Part shown: positions 22,861-33,416 of the stretch, in pieces
Position numbering within the stretch: position 1 is the stretch's first letter
Layout: each line of letters starts with the position of its first letter
Assembly: GCA_038503065.1 (NCBI GenBank)
Contig: JBCAMK010000021.1
Location: 1,054,001-1,118,000 of the forward strand
Length of the DNA stretch: 64,000 nucleotides
Reading direction: 5' to 3'
Origin: Paragyromitra xinjiangensis
Lineage: Eukaryota > Ascomycota > Pezizomycetes > Pezizales > Discinaceae
Notes under the pieces: generated by a model
The model's database searches: none
What the model was told of the DNA's origin: nothing
What the model saw: the letters and a program-made list of their open reading frames with translations, nothing else
Position numbers and translations under genes: made by a program

Positions 22861-24629
22861 ATGGACGGTGTGCACAACCCGCATGACGACTTTGTCAACC
22901 AGCAATGGGTTGAGATTGGGATGCAGCAACAGCAGCAGCAGCACCATCATGGACAGCAGCCTGCTTCCATACATACACAACATCAGCAACACCAACACCA
23001 TCACCATCCTTCCCATGACTTTGGCACCTATGGCTTCGTTGAGTCGCCGGCGTTCGTGCCTCAGGAGCACCAGTTCAGGCTTCAGCAACCTCCTGTGCCG
23101 ATAGCTCCCAACTACCTTGGACTGCCCCATTGGAACCAGACAATGGTTCCCCCGTCGGCATCGCATGCTCAGTATATGTCGACGCCTGCAATTGCTCCTC
23201 CGGCAGCCTCGGGTTCGGCGCCCTTGTCAAATGCCGCGTCGGGTCATACTACGCAGTCGACTTCGAGTCCAAGGAGGACGTTGACCGACGCGGATAGGCG
23301 AAGGATGTGTATATTTCACGAAGAGAATCCCAATGTGAAGCAAACAGAAATTGGAGGTATGAAACCTCTCGCGTTTTTTTCCTTCCTTCCTTCCCCCATT
23401 CCCCTGTTTTGGAGAAAGCAACTAAACCGGACTCTTGGCGTTCACAGCGATGTTTGGGGTTGAAAGAAGGTAAGCACGCGAAAATCTAAGACATCACAAA
23501 ATCTGGAGCTAATTTTTTTTGATACAGTACCGTTTCGAAGGTTCTTCGACAGAAGGAAAAGTATCTTTTCCCCGACGATGGAAGTAGGTCGCCAGTGAAG
23601 CGTTCAAAGGGCAAATTCCCCGATATCGAGCGTGCATTGGCAGTATGGGCAAAGAACACGCGGAAATCAGGGGTGGCCTTAACAGATATTATGATACGAG
23701 AAAAGGCGAAGTTCTTTGCGATGAGCGTGGGAATTTCAGACAGTCAATTCAAGGCAAACAGTGCGGGGTGGCTTGAGAAATTTAAGCAGAAGAATAATCT
23801 GCACGCGAATGGGCGAGGGCGATCAGAGAGCGACGTGACAGGCACAGGGAGAGCGTCGTCAATTGCCTCGTCGCCCAGAGCAGGCCACGCAAGAACGGAA
23901 TCAACACCGTTGTTTAAGCAAGAAGGTACTGGTTCTCTGGGGTCGCCCTTGATGCGGGAATCGAAGAGTCAGGATAGCAATCAGACACAAATAGAGTCTC
24001 CAGAATCTTATATGGAGTTTGGTGGGTTTAAGCAGCAAATGCAAACGCCAGGTTCGACTAGTACTACTTCTATGTCAAGTATGTTTACCGACACAGCTTC
24101 CTCTTTTACAGGTCCCGCTTCGCCGACTTCGCCATTCTTCTCTCCGGACGCCAGAACAGACTCCGGAAGACCCAGTCCTGGATATCCTCCACAGGCTCGT
24201 ATCCCAGGTGTACAGCAACGACCGAGGTCACAGACATTCCCCATGGCTATGGATCCGACATACATATCACCACCACCCTCATCTGAGCCTCTTACTCCCA
24301 AGATGCTTCAGACTGTTGCCCCACCACCAACACTAACCTCTCCAGTTCCAGACGTCCCACACTCATTGGCATCTCCACACGACACACCAGCTTCGTCTCA
24401 TACAACGATATCGGGACATAGCGCACCACAAACCCCTATGGGACCACCAAGCCGGGAAGACGCCTGTAAAGCACTGGAAGTCGTTATGTCGTTCATGCGA
24501 CAGCAACCAGTAGGCTTTGTGGAGCCGGACGAATATGTACTTGTAGGGAAGTTATTGGGAAGATTTGGGCTAGATGGTGGGCCGATAGATGCCGAAAATC
24601 ACGTCAGCTTCCCCGGAATTGCGCCTTAA
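22861..24629 (+). CDS. HTH CENP-B-type DNA-binding protein
   Basis: A probable transcription or chromatin factor whose DNA-binding half derives from pogo/Tc5-type transposases. Exons 22861-23356, 23448-23469 and 23528-24629 give 539 aa in phase; exon 2 has just 22 nt. The N-terminal ~130 residues are Gln/His-rich low complexity. Residues about 140-190 form a psq-like HTH ('LTDADRRRMCIFHEENP', 'MFGVERSTVSKVLRQKEKY'). Residues about 200-265 form the CENP-B-type HTH ('FPDIERALAVWAKNTRKSG', 'SAGWLEKFKQKNNLH'). The rest is Ser/Pro/Thr-rich, with many 'SPxP' or 'TP' sites, and a short conserved helical end ('DACKALEVVMSFMRQQP'). There is no DDE nuclease domain, so this is a domesticated regulator and not a transposase. 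It has the longest 3' T-rich flank in the window. Confidence 0.88.
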
Positions 24630-27600
24630 TCGCCACACCAGGTCTTGAATTTCTGGGCTTTTACAATTTCATTTGTGGTTTTCATTTCCTTTTTTTTTTT
24701 GATCCTTTACACTTTTTGGTTTAGAAATACCTTCTTTCTACGGTGTTGTGTTTTATGTTTATTCTCCACTACTCACATACCCCTTTATTTTCGTGTTGCC
24801 TTTGGGTTCTTGTTTCAAGCATGCGGGAACTATAAAAGGAGGTGCGTTCTGATTTTTCTATTTTGGTACTCGTATATTACTATTTTTTATTTCTCGAATA
24901 CTGTGTTTAGGGGGAGATCTTTGTTATTCACATTTACTCACGTGTGCTTTCTAATCACGTTCTTATGTTTCTTATGTTACTCACTATCTTCATTACATTA
25001 ACGATTAGACTGCTAGACTGCGGTCAGTCATCCCGTTTTATTATGTACGTTCTTCAACGGCTGGCACAACTCTATGGATTTTTTCTTTCTTGCATGGCGC
25101 GAGGATATAGTTTGGCTGGCGGTCTCGGTCTTAATTTTATCCGCTTTTTTTCTTTCTTTCCGTTCATCGTCCTGGTATAGGTTCGCATTTTGATGATTCA
25201 TTCGTTGTGTATATATTTTAGATACCCCCTTCTTACTTTAAAGTGTTTATTTTGCCTTATTCTCCTAGCTCGTACTTGATAAAGCACCACCTTCTTTTTC
25301 ATCTCCTTTTTTCATCTCTTGCGTTTGCTGTTTCACTTTTAGTGCCTTCTTTCTCTCCTTTTTCTTTTCTTTTTTTTTCGATAGGCAGCAAGTGTGGTAT
25401 ATTAGGGTTGGTAAAGGCAAAACTGGATAGGGATACGGGGGAAAGGTATACGGATAAATATAGCGGGGTGTTTGTTATTGGAAGGTTGCGATGGATAGTC
25501 GAGTATGCTAGTGTATAGTGGGCCGCACGCGTGGGTACAAGAAAAATAACAAAAAAAAAAAAGTTGGGGCCTCTTTTTAGGCTGTTGGTGACGGGGGTTA
25601 CCGATGTCCATTTTTTTTGTTTCCTCCGTCGTCTAGGGTTTGATTGGGTTGGGTGGATAGGGTGGATGGGAGGGTATTGTGTTTATATGTGCGAATCATA
25701 TATATAATGGTTGTTTTGTATCCAGCTGAGACCGTAGTTGTGGTGGCGGTGGTGAGACGGTGAAGGAGGAGTTGCTGAGTGGTGGATGGTGAGAGTGGTG
25801 GAATAGGACCTTCAACGAATAGTATCTCGTTGTGAAGTTTGGGGTTTCTTGGGACTGGGTTTAGAGGTTTTTGTGTAGTGGGTTTGTGAGTCATGATTGA
25901 TTCGGTGGTGAAGATGGATGTCTTTCGTTGTGGCTGTTGGGTCTTAACGTCAGTGTTGGTCATGATGTATCACTCGATAGTTGGGGATGCTCCGCCTGCT
26001 TCCTGGGATCATACGTTGTCTTACCAGTACCCCTAACTAGTAAGGAGGTTCGGTGTAACGGGAGGTGGGCTGCTCCCTATAGTACCGTAGTCGAGATAAC
26101 TGGATGAATTGAAGTCTGGATTGGTCGTGGGGGTTCTATCAATGTATCACATCGTAAGCTCTGTCCAACAGTTACTCAGTCAGCCAATCGTTGGATATGA
26201 TCCTTGGCCTCCGGGGTTTCCCCACTTCCTATCATCGGTCGAGGTCCCCAGCCAGTAGCCTTTGTTCGACGATCTCACCATCACCGTAGAGGCTAGTGCG
26301 ATACTCCTCCCGCTGGATCAATTCGTTCTTTTGGAGCTTAGTTCGTCTTGCATTTTCTTTGGGCTGATTTAGTACTTGACTGCTACGGGAGCTCCTTGCA
26401 ATAGTGTGTGTCTTCTAGGTCTACAAGGAGAAAGGTCCGAGTTCTTGCTTTTCATGAGCCCATCTGGGCAAGTTCGCATCTGAATGTGAGCGGTTGTACG
26501 CAGGTATTGGTACCATTGAGCACAGAAAGTACACCTGATCACCCTAAGACCATTTGAAGTTTCCGACCATCTCGTATCTAGCCCGGCTGTCTTATTACAC
26601 CAGATCCTCCGGCGAAACGACCTCCAAAAGCTAAGGGTACAAGACTGTTGCATGGATATGAGTGAGGCTATGGGCACTTGAAAGTGTATGGCTTGCGAGA
26701 TGTGGGCGGTGGGGTGTCATCGTTTATCGTGAGTTGGGTTGACCAGTCTTGGTAGGGATTCTGGATGATCTTTCCCTAGGTCCCCGTTTTTATCGTCGGT
26801 CGATTGACTTTGCCTTAGGTACGGATAATTAAGAGACTGGTTTCTCGCTATCATTTTTATAGCCTTTAGTCTTACTGGAATTAGAGCTTCTACCTCATCC
26901 AAAGAACGGAAATCTCGTGTAGTCTGGAGCCTTGGGCTCTTATACGTAAGTCTCTAGTTTGCTATTCCAAGGAAGTTCATATGCTTATATTACATGTAGT
27001 CTTGAGCTCTCGAGATCATTACATATGCTGTACTTATGTAGGTGGTCACAACACATCACTCATTCTGAGTACAGTAGCTTAGGAGCGTAATTTAGCGCAT
27101 CTACCTTGGGTGCACTCAATGCGTTCTCTAGGGCGCACGGCAAAACCATCCTATAAAATCCTGCGCTAGGTGCTGGGAAGACGAAGACGGAAACCTTTGC
27201 TATAGTGTTGGGGACTACATGTAATTGCTCCACACAAACTGATAAACTGCAAAGTTTAGTACATAGAGGTGAAGTACAATTTCTCTGTGACGATTTGGGC
27301 TATGGGAATACTAATAAGGAGATATAAGCTTACTCTAATTTCATATTCTTATACGACAACTATTTTATAGATGCCCCGAAATCCAGCTAAAGAATCAGCA
27401 GATGAAGCTCCACTATCGGCTGAAATTTCCTCTAGTAAGCCCCAGGAGATTCAATAGTATGGGATCGAGGAACACATAGAATGCCTCTGGCTTTGTCGGC
27501 GAAATCTATCTTGGTGGAGGGTATAAAAGCAGAATGAATTTCTCTGAGAATCAACCCATACGAGCTTCCATCTTTCGGCGGCCACAGCAAGCCATCCAAG

Positions 27601-27656
27601 TCAAAGATCCGTCTTAATATCCTCCACCGTATTAATCCCACCGCCTCACTATTATA
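24630..27656. other. T-rich 3' flank and intergenic region
   Basis: 24630-25400 is strongly T-rich with several T-runs, consistent with a long 3' UTR of the CENP-B-like gene. From 25600 onward there is no supported gene. A minus frame at 26369-26677 contains 'VIRCTFCAQWYQYLRTTAH' followed by a further cysteine, which recalls a C-x2-C...H...C zinc site of BED/hAT type, but it is short and isolated, perhaps a transposon remnant. Confidence 0.35.
27522..27529 (+). promoter_or_regulatory. TATA box of the cysteine-rich secreted protein gene
   Basis: TATAAAAG lies 128 bp before the ATG at 27657. TATA boxes are common before inducible fungal secreted-protein genes. The evidence is motif and spacing only. 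Confidence 0.5.
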
Positions 27657-28151
27657 ATGCACGGCTTTACAACCTTATTCATCGGAGCTTCCTCCATCCT
27701 CGCCATGGTCGTTGGAAGCCCCGTCAGCGAACACCTTCCTCGCAACGGCTCTATCACTTTCACCGCTGACACCCTCCCACCCGGCGCTACGTTTTACGAT
27801 GTCCCTACTGGAATCTTCCGCCGGAATGCTCAAATCTGTGAAACAACGGCTGGAAGCCCGTCGTCTGACGACATCACCTCAGCCGCGGCACTCGTTAGGA
27901 GTAGGTCATTTTGCTGTCAGGAAAACACACGCGGGTCCGAGTGCAACAAACTGGAATGCTCCGGGACTGCGGCAATTGGGCTTTGTGGGGGGGCGGTTTG
28001 GTGTATGTCCTGCTCTGGTATTGCGAATTATGCCGAACGGATTGCAAGTGACTGCGGCTGGAAAGATCCTGGTGCAGGTGGTTTGATGAAGGCGGGAGGC
28101 AAAGAAACTATCGATGGTCCTAGCGGGTCTATTATCGTTTATCACTGTTAG
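27657..28151 (+). CDS. Small cysteine-rich secreted protein
   Basis: A single-exon 164-aa frame. Residues 1-20 form a clear signal peptide (a hydrophobic run with 'ILAMVVGS', cleavage probably before 'PVSEH'). The mature protein has ten cysteines, including a CC pair ('SFCCQEN') and 'CNKLECSG', 'GLCGGAVWCMSC'. They are concentrated in the second half, implying several disulfide bonds, and the protein ends on cysteine ('IIVYHC'). No enzyme motif is visible. The codon pattern and uninterrupted length support a real gene. Proteins of this type are commonly extracellular effectors or wall-associated proteins; which of these applies cannot be said. A second open frame overlaps at 27712-28086 and is a shadow. 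Confidence 0.8.
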   Translation: MHGFTTLFIGASSILAMVVGSPVSEHLPRNGSITFTADTLPPGATFYDVPTGIFRRNAQICETTAGSPSSDDITSAAALVRSRSFCCQENTRGSECNKLECSGTAAIGLCGGAVWCMSCSGIANYAERIASDCGWKDPGAGGLMKAGGKETIDGPSGSIIVYHC

Positions 28152-30712
28152 TGATGGGTGTGAGGAGGAAGGTGGAGAGTGGAGAGTGGGGGGATGCGAG
28201 GGTTATCCTGGGGTTCTTGGTCCTGGTTCCTTTTTTATGGCATATTTGTTGTAATCATCCTGTGTTGCTCGTCTGTCTGGTGTGGGGAAAAAGTTTTATT
28301 TGTTACTGTAGTGTTCGGGTTTGTGTCTGGTCGCTTGGGGTGAGAAGTGGAGGTGTAACCATCATGAATCTCTAGTTCTGGGTCTTCTCGCTGCTTAGAG
28401 GTGTCTGATTACTTCGATGCAACTGCCTTTGAGATGTTGTCCATCCAATTCTGTGTCTGGTTCAATCAAACTGGATGGTTAAAAGTCAGTTGAGTGGCTT
28501 CTAGTAAGATTCTCCTCGCTGCATCTAATGCTTGTTGGTTTAAAAGAGTAACATAGATGAGATCAACCTAGTTCTCGTGACTCTATGAGTAGAACTCGTA
28601 GACATACTTAAATCCGGCTTTCTGGCTTTCACCACTAGACACGCCAGCCGAGTGATAAAGAGTGATGCGAGCACACCACACGAGCCACGCGTCGAACTCC
28701 CCAACAACTGCAATCACCTACCTTGCTACCTCCCCGCCATAACTTCGTAGACTCGCGGTTCCTAACCTAGAAGTCTCGACGACAGCTCATTCGTCTAGGT
28801 GGTTATTGCTATTTATGGTTTACACCCGTTAAACCCCATGGTAAGCGATAGCTGAGAAAGCTCTCTTTCGCAAGAGAATGACATCAATAGACGTAAAGAT
28901 AGTTGCGGAGGTCTTCATAATGGGCATGTTACAAACGATAAGTGATGGTGAATTCCTGGTAATGGCGGTAAAGAGTTTGATAAAACCATATCCATGGATT
29001 GAGTTGAATAAGAGAAATTCACCGTTTTTCAGTCTTGAAAGGGCGATGAAGCTGTTTGGAGGATTTTTGGTGAGGCTGGCCTCCTCTGGTACGAGGTCTA
29101 TCAAAATGGAGCTCTATCCATAATTACCATCTTGTTGTAGTCTATCATAAACTGGAATTTAACTAGCTAGTGGGAAGACATCACCAAAACCCAACGTTTG
29201 GAGGGGATACCGGAGAGCAAGCTATCAAGGAACCTCGAACGTGAGCGAAGATGAAAGATTGGTTCCCGCGGGATAGGTGTGGGAAAGCGGGGCTCAGGTC
29301 GTAGAGGACTGTTGGTGGCTACACTCTATGTTGTGCCAGTAATTTCTATGGGTTGGTACTCTAATATGCTCGAGGATATGGCTATGGTTAATTTTAAGGC
29401 CAGCTATAGCATTAAGGAGGACGAGAAAGAGTACGCGCAACGAAGGATCAGCGCCATATATACGTCTAGAATACGCGAAACAATAATTACCTGAAACCCC
29501 AGCGTAGCCCAACGAAGTAAATCGAGTAAAGGACCCAGCGATCTAGATAAAGAACCCAGTTCTAAATCCCGAGGACTAATGCTATCCTATCGCTCTCTGG
29601 GAATCTAGCAAAACGTAAAGACATTAAATCGATAAAACAAACCCACGATACTGTAAAGAAGTGTCTATCGCTTGGATAACCTTCCTAACGTCTTCCCACA
29701 CCTACTCCCACTAGGCGTTGAACGTTAGTGTTTGTATCACGGCCTGTCACTCGGGGATTCCCACTACTTTTGGTTGTTGATGGGTAATTCGGTAAGTACG
29801 TTTTATAGCAATCTGGTTTTACTATATCAGACATATACCTGTTGATACTCACCGCTAAGTAGTTGTAGCAACTCTAGCCCCGGCACATCTACATTGAAGC
29901 CCCGTGATACGAATTTACTGTCGATAGAACCCCCTATCATTATCTAGCATACGGATCAACTCGTCTACCGTGCTTCTGTGGGCTTGAATTCACCCTGGCT
30001 TTCGGTGGATTCCAGTTAGTGGCTGGTGATCGATGGTTGAGACTTGAAACTGACGGGTTCTCAAGGGGAATTACTAGTAGCTTCGATACTGCAGGTTTCA
30101 ATATTTGCAACATCATCGTTGTTTACGGTGTGACTAATCTACCATTATACAAGTCATTGTTGGCGAAGACGACAAGTCCGTTCACGGGGGTAATTACTAT
30201 AATCCAACACCCACATGAAACCTAACCTCCAGCAGAAAAGAATATCATCCGACGCGGATTATCAAAGTCTCTGCCATTTCTACCAGTAAATTAACCTTCG
30301 GATCCTAGTGATAGTTCCATGCAGTACCTAAGTTCATATCGCCGTTTCTGTCGTTGACCATGCATCATGCATCATGCAAAGCAGCTGCAGAATCCCCCAG
30401 AGTTAGGGCATATGCAGTCTACTGCTAGCTTCCAACGCCCAAGAGCGCCAAAGCCAACACCCAAGTCATAAAACCGTGATTCGAACTATACGTCACTAGA
30501 TACACCCACATACAATAACCGTCTTCTGATCATTGACCTTCTACAAGCTTATTAGTCCACTCAACCCATCTTTAATCCGGGTATCCATAACATTAAAGTC
30601 TTTCCACCATCCCACATTCAAGCTACTTACAACTATACCATTACACCCACCCAATACTCATAATTCGTAAACATACATCTAAACACAACTCTAACCTCCA
30701 TTACCCCCCACA
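28152..30712. other. Gene-poor intergenic region
   Basis: No supported gene in 2.5 kb. Overlapping frames on both strands at 28829-29123 are unrecognised. A short repeat of CATCATG words lies near 30358-30380. The right end is CA- and CT-rich, adjoining the 3' end of the PXA gene. Confidence 0.4.
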
Positions 30713-32338
30713 CTAAACATTACCCATCCTCCTCCTCCTTAGCTCCGCCGGTCCCACATCTACCATCTCCGGCACTACCCTCCCTACTACTAGATCTAAC
30801 AAATTATACAATAAATGCTTATTAACGCCTTTATTTTCAAACACGTCCAACCCCTCCCCACCCCACAGGCCTCTTAGTCTTTCTGGAATAACGCCTGTGA
30901 CCGCCTTCTCTGCGTATGCTTTAATCTGTACTTTCTCTTCCTCGCTGGGGGGTGCGCGACCTGGTGGCATTGGGCCGTTGTTCGGAAATAGGGTTGAGCG
31001 GGTTAGTTTTAGGATTGAGACGATGAGGGATGGGTTGAGACGTGAGCGGAGGGATGAGGAGAGGAGGTGGTCGAGGACGAGGCTGGGACGGGAGCGGGAG
31101 GTGAGGGGTTTTAGGAGGAGGAGGAGGGTGCCGGTCAGCCAGGGTTGGAGGGTGGGGAGGCGGAGGTAGGTTAGGGGGAGGTGGAGGATGGACATGCTGA
31201 GGAGGGGTTTTGGACGGGGTGGTGGTGCGGGGGGTGTGTGGAGGGTGTGGAGGAGGGAGGTGAGGAAGGTGCGGAGGAGGGAGAGGATGCGGGTTGTGAG
31301 GGTTAGGAGGGAGTCGAGGGCGGGGGGGATGGAGAGGGCGGGGTAGGGAGGTGGGGGAGGTGGGGGAGGAGGTGGGGGTGGTGTTGGGTGGGGTGTTGGG
31401 GGGCGTTTTTCGAAGGGGAGAACTCCGTTGGGTTTTGAGGTGGTGGTTGAGCTTCTTCTTCGTCTACCGTCGCCGTTGGGTCTTTTATCTTTATCTTTTT
31501 CCTTCTCTTTCTCTTCTTCCTTCTCATTCTCCTTTACTTTCACTTTCACTTTCTCCTTTACCTTCTCCTTCTCCTTCACCTCCTCCTCCCTCCCCTCCCC
31601 CAACACCTTCCCAAAAATCTCCCAAACCATCCACGGCTCCGACAACTTCTCCACCATCCCCCCCAACACCATAGCACCCAAAATCTCCCTCACAAGCACC
31701 CTTTCACAATCCGACTCCAAATCCCCCACCGGCAACAACACCGCCACCAACCCCGCCGCCACAAGCTTCAAATACAGCCTCTCGGACGCAGCATCCACCA
31801 GCGCTGGATGAGGCTGCAAATTATGAAATATCTCCTCAACGCGCAGATGTGGCGCAAGCGAGGTATCACATCTCGACTGCGCAAGTCGATAATCTACACC
31901 ATTAGCTCGCGTAGCGGCAGCAGTGAGAGGGGAGGGACCTGTGATGTGGGTTTCTAGTATAGCGGGTATTTCATCTAGTAGGAAAGTCTCGATATCAATC
32001 TGCTCTATTAGCTTAGCATTAGCAGAGAGGAGAGGGGTACCTACTTTATTTATCCTCCTCTCGAGCTCACCAACGACATGTGCAATAACCCTAACCAGCT
32101 CACTGACCAACGCGGTGTCGTTCGTAATGCGTGAATACCAGCTGTTGACGAAATCGCGACATATGAGTGCGACCAGCGCGTAGATTTGGCAGTCGACCTC
32201 GGCGCTGGAGGTCATGCGTGGGAGGAGGTCATCGAGTGGTGTGGACGGGGGGGAGTGGGAGCAGAGGACTCGGCGGATCAATGCCTGTGTGGGTTTGTCG
32301 AGGGATGCGGCGGCGGTGGAGAGGCTGTAGGGTGTCAT
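30713..32338 (-). CDS. PXA-domain protein
   Basis: A single-exon gene of 541 aa. About residues 45-245 match a PXA (phox-associated) domain: 'YALVALICRDFVNSWYSRIT' early, 'ELERRINKV', the 'DEIPAILETHI' helix, and 'REILGAMVLGGMVEKLSEP' at the end. PXA domains accompany PX-type sorting nexins on endosomal or ER membranes and are all-helical. Here there is no PX, RGS or nexin-C domain. The PXA is followed by a highly charged Lys/Glu run (from about residue 255), a polyproline tract and a leucine-rich helical C-terminus, as in fungal PXA-only proteins. Membrane trafficking or nuclear-envelope/ER membrane work is a family-level inference. The charged and polyproline coding stretch (31320-31590) is low-complexity DNA. 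The gene is divergent from the F-box gene. Confidence 0.85.
   Translation of the reverse strand: MTPYSLSTAAASLDKPTQALIRRVLCSHSPPSTPLDDLLPRMTSSAEVDCQIYALVALICRDFVNSWYSRITNDTALVSELVRVIAHVVGELERRINKVGTPLLSANAKLIEQIDIETFLLDEIPAILETHITGPSPLTAAATRANGVDYRLAQSRCDTSLAPHLRVEEIFHNLQPHPALVDAASERLYLKLVAAGLVAVLLPVGDLESDCERVLVREILGAMVLGGMVEKLSEPWMVWEIFGKVLGEGREEEVKEKEKVKEKVKVKVKENEKEEEKEKEKDKDKRPNGDGRRRRSSTTTSKPNGVLPFEKRPPTPHPTPPPPPPPPPPPPYPALSIPPALDSLLTLTTRILSLLRTFLTSLLHTLHTPPAPPPRPKPLLSMSILHLPLTYLRLPTLQPWLTGTLLLLLKPLTSRSRPSLVLDHLLSSSLRSRLNPSLIVSILKLTRSTLFPNNGPMPPGRAPPSEEEKVQIKAYAEKAVTGVIPERLRGLWGGEGLDVFENKGVNKHLLYNLLDLVVGRVVPEMVDVGPAELRRRRMGNV
31320..31590. repeat. Low-complexity coding tract (polyproline and Lys/Glu)
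   Basis: Within the PXA gene, the plus strand shows GGTGGGGGAGG units (31345-31380), which encode polyproline on the minus strand, and then TTCTCCTTTACC-type units (31490-31570) encoding alternating Lys/Glu/Val. The G-rich strand has runs of G suitable for G-quadruplex folding. Confidence 0.6.
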
Positions 32339-32821
32339 TGTAGGGGGTTATCGCATTGTAGGGGAGGGGGGTGTCTGAGGGGTGTCTGGATGTCTGAGGG
32401 GGGTGTCGAGGGGGTGCTTGAGGGCCTTGATAGGTCCCTTGCAGCTGTTGACGTGGTGGTGGTGTGACGGTCACGGTGTGACGGGACGGGAGGTTTGTAA
32501 GGCAGGGTAGAATTCAGAATCATGTTTGCTCACTCGGGAGGGGACGGCATGTGATTGGCGGTGGGAATCGTGTCACGGAGTTTCACGTGGGAGGACCCGC
32601 TCTTAGCGATGGACACGTGGGAGGTTGTTTGAGATGTGAGTGCGGAATTTGTAGTACTGGGCACGAACACTGAACACTGGAACTGAGCAAACATCCGCTT
32701 GAGCCTCTCTAGATCCTCTGATTGTCCAAAAGGAGCCCTGCATGAGACAATCTGGCCGCCCGATCGCGGATGTGATAGGGTGGTGGTTAGTGGTGGTGAG
32801 GGGCTTTATCGATAAGGGAGG

Positions 32822-33006
32822 GACAAGAGAGGGTGCGAGAAGGGGTACGAGAAGGGGTACAGAAGGGGTACAGAAGGGATACAGAAGAGATACAGAAGAT
32901 ACAGAAGAACACAGAAAGAGCACAGAAGAACACAGAACACAGAAGAACACAAAGAATACAGAAGATAATACTCCAGACAATACTCCAGACAATACAAGAC
33001 AATACT
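32822..33006. repeat. Degenerate ~11-nt tandem repeat
   Basis: Units of the type ACAGAAGGGGT / ACAGAAGATAC / ACAGAAGAACAC run for about 185 bp and end in CAGACAATACTC units. The strand is purine-rich (A/G plus AC), so the other strand is pyrimidine-rich. It is a minisatellite in a promoter region. Confidence 0.8.
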
Positions 33007-33374
33007 CACCCAGTTCGCATGTACATATTCACAATACATACCCATGCACACACCCACGATCTGCCCCTCACGGTCAACTGTGCATACCACGCGCCCCACC
33101 TGTCGTGTGCTCGCGTCTTTGCTTTTTCCGTTTGAAGATGTGGGACCCTTTGTGGGGGAACGAGAGGGGAGAAGAAAAAATTTAATATCTCTTCGCTGTT
33201 CGTTCATCTCTTCGTTTCCCATTCTCCAGCTCATTGGACTGATCGTGAACTCGCCTCAAACAGCCGTCAAGTGGAATCAGCCTCTACAGTCGAGTGCCGT
33301 GAACCGTGGAACATTCTAATCCCCCGCGAAGGGTTTCAACAGCAACCCCCCCCGGCTTACTGTATCTTACGGTC

Positions 33375-33381
33375 TATATAA
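33375..33381 (+). promoter_or_regulatory. TATA box of the F-box gene
   Basis: TATATAA lies 36 bp before the ATG at 33417. Because this puts the transcript start near 33405, the in-frame ATG at 33306 would lie outside the transcript, and 33417 (context CCAATGGCC) is preferred. Confidence 0.45.
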
Positions 33382-33416
33382 CTCCTCTCCCTCCCCTCTC
33401 CACCACTATAGCTCCA

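Larger units (their letters stand above)
32339..33416. promoter_or_regulatory. Divergent promoter region with tandem repeat
   Basis: This 1.08-kb spacer separates the PXA and F-box start codons. It contains the degenerate repeat listed separately and a TATATAA box at 33375-33381. Open frames on both strands here are by-products of the repeat. Confidence 0.5.

Noticed and set aside
27712..28086. 124-codon frame overlapping the cysteine-rich secreted protein
   Set aside because: Lacks a signal peptide and starts inside the better-supported frame; treated as a shadow.
31303..31811. Plus- and minus-strand frames over the PXA low-complexity tract
   Set aside because: They arise from repetitive G/A-rich and C/T-rich codons; the PXA frame is the only one with a recognisable domain.
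32742..33234. Repeat-encoded frames (e.g. YRRDTEE-like) between the PXA and F-box genes
   Set aside because: Generated by the tandem repeat on both strands; no start context and no non-repeat domain.
33306..33416. Upstream in-frame ATG for the F-box gene at 33306
   Set aside because: A TATATAA box at 33375-33381 lies between it and the ATG at 33417, which also has the better context.
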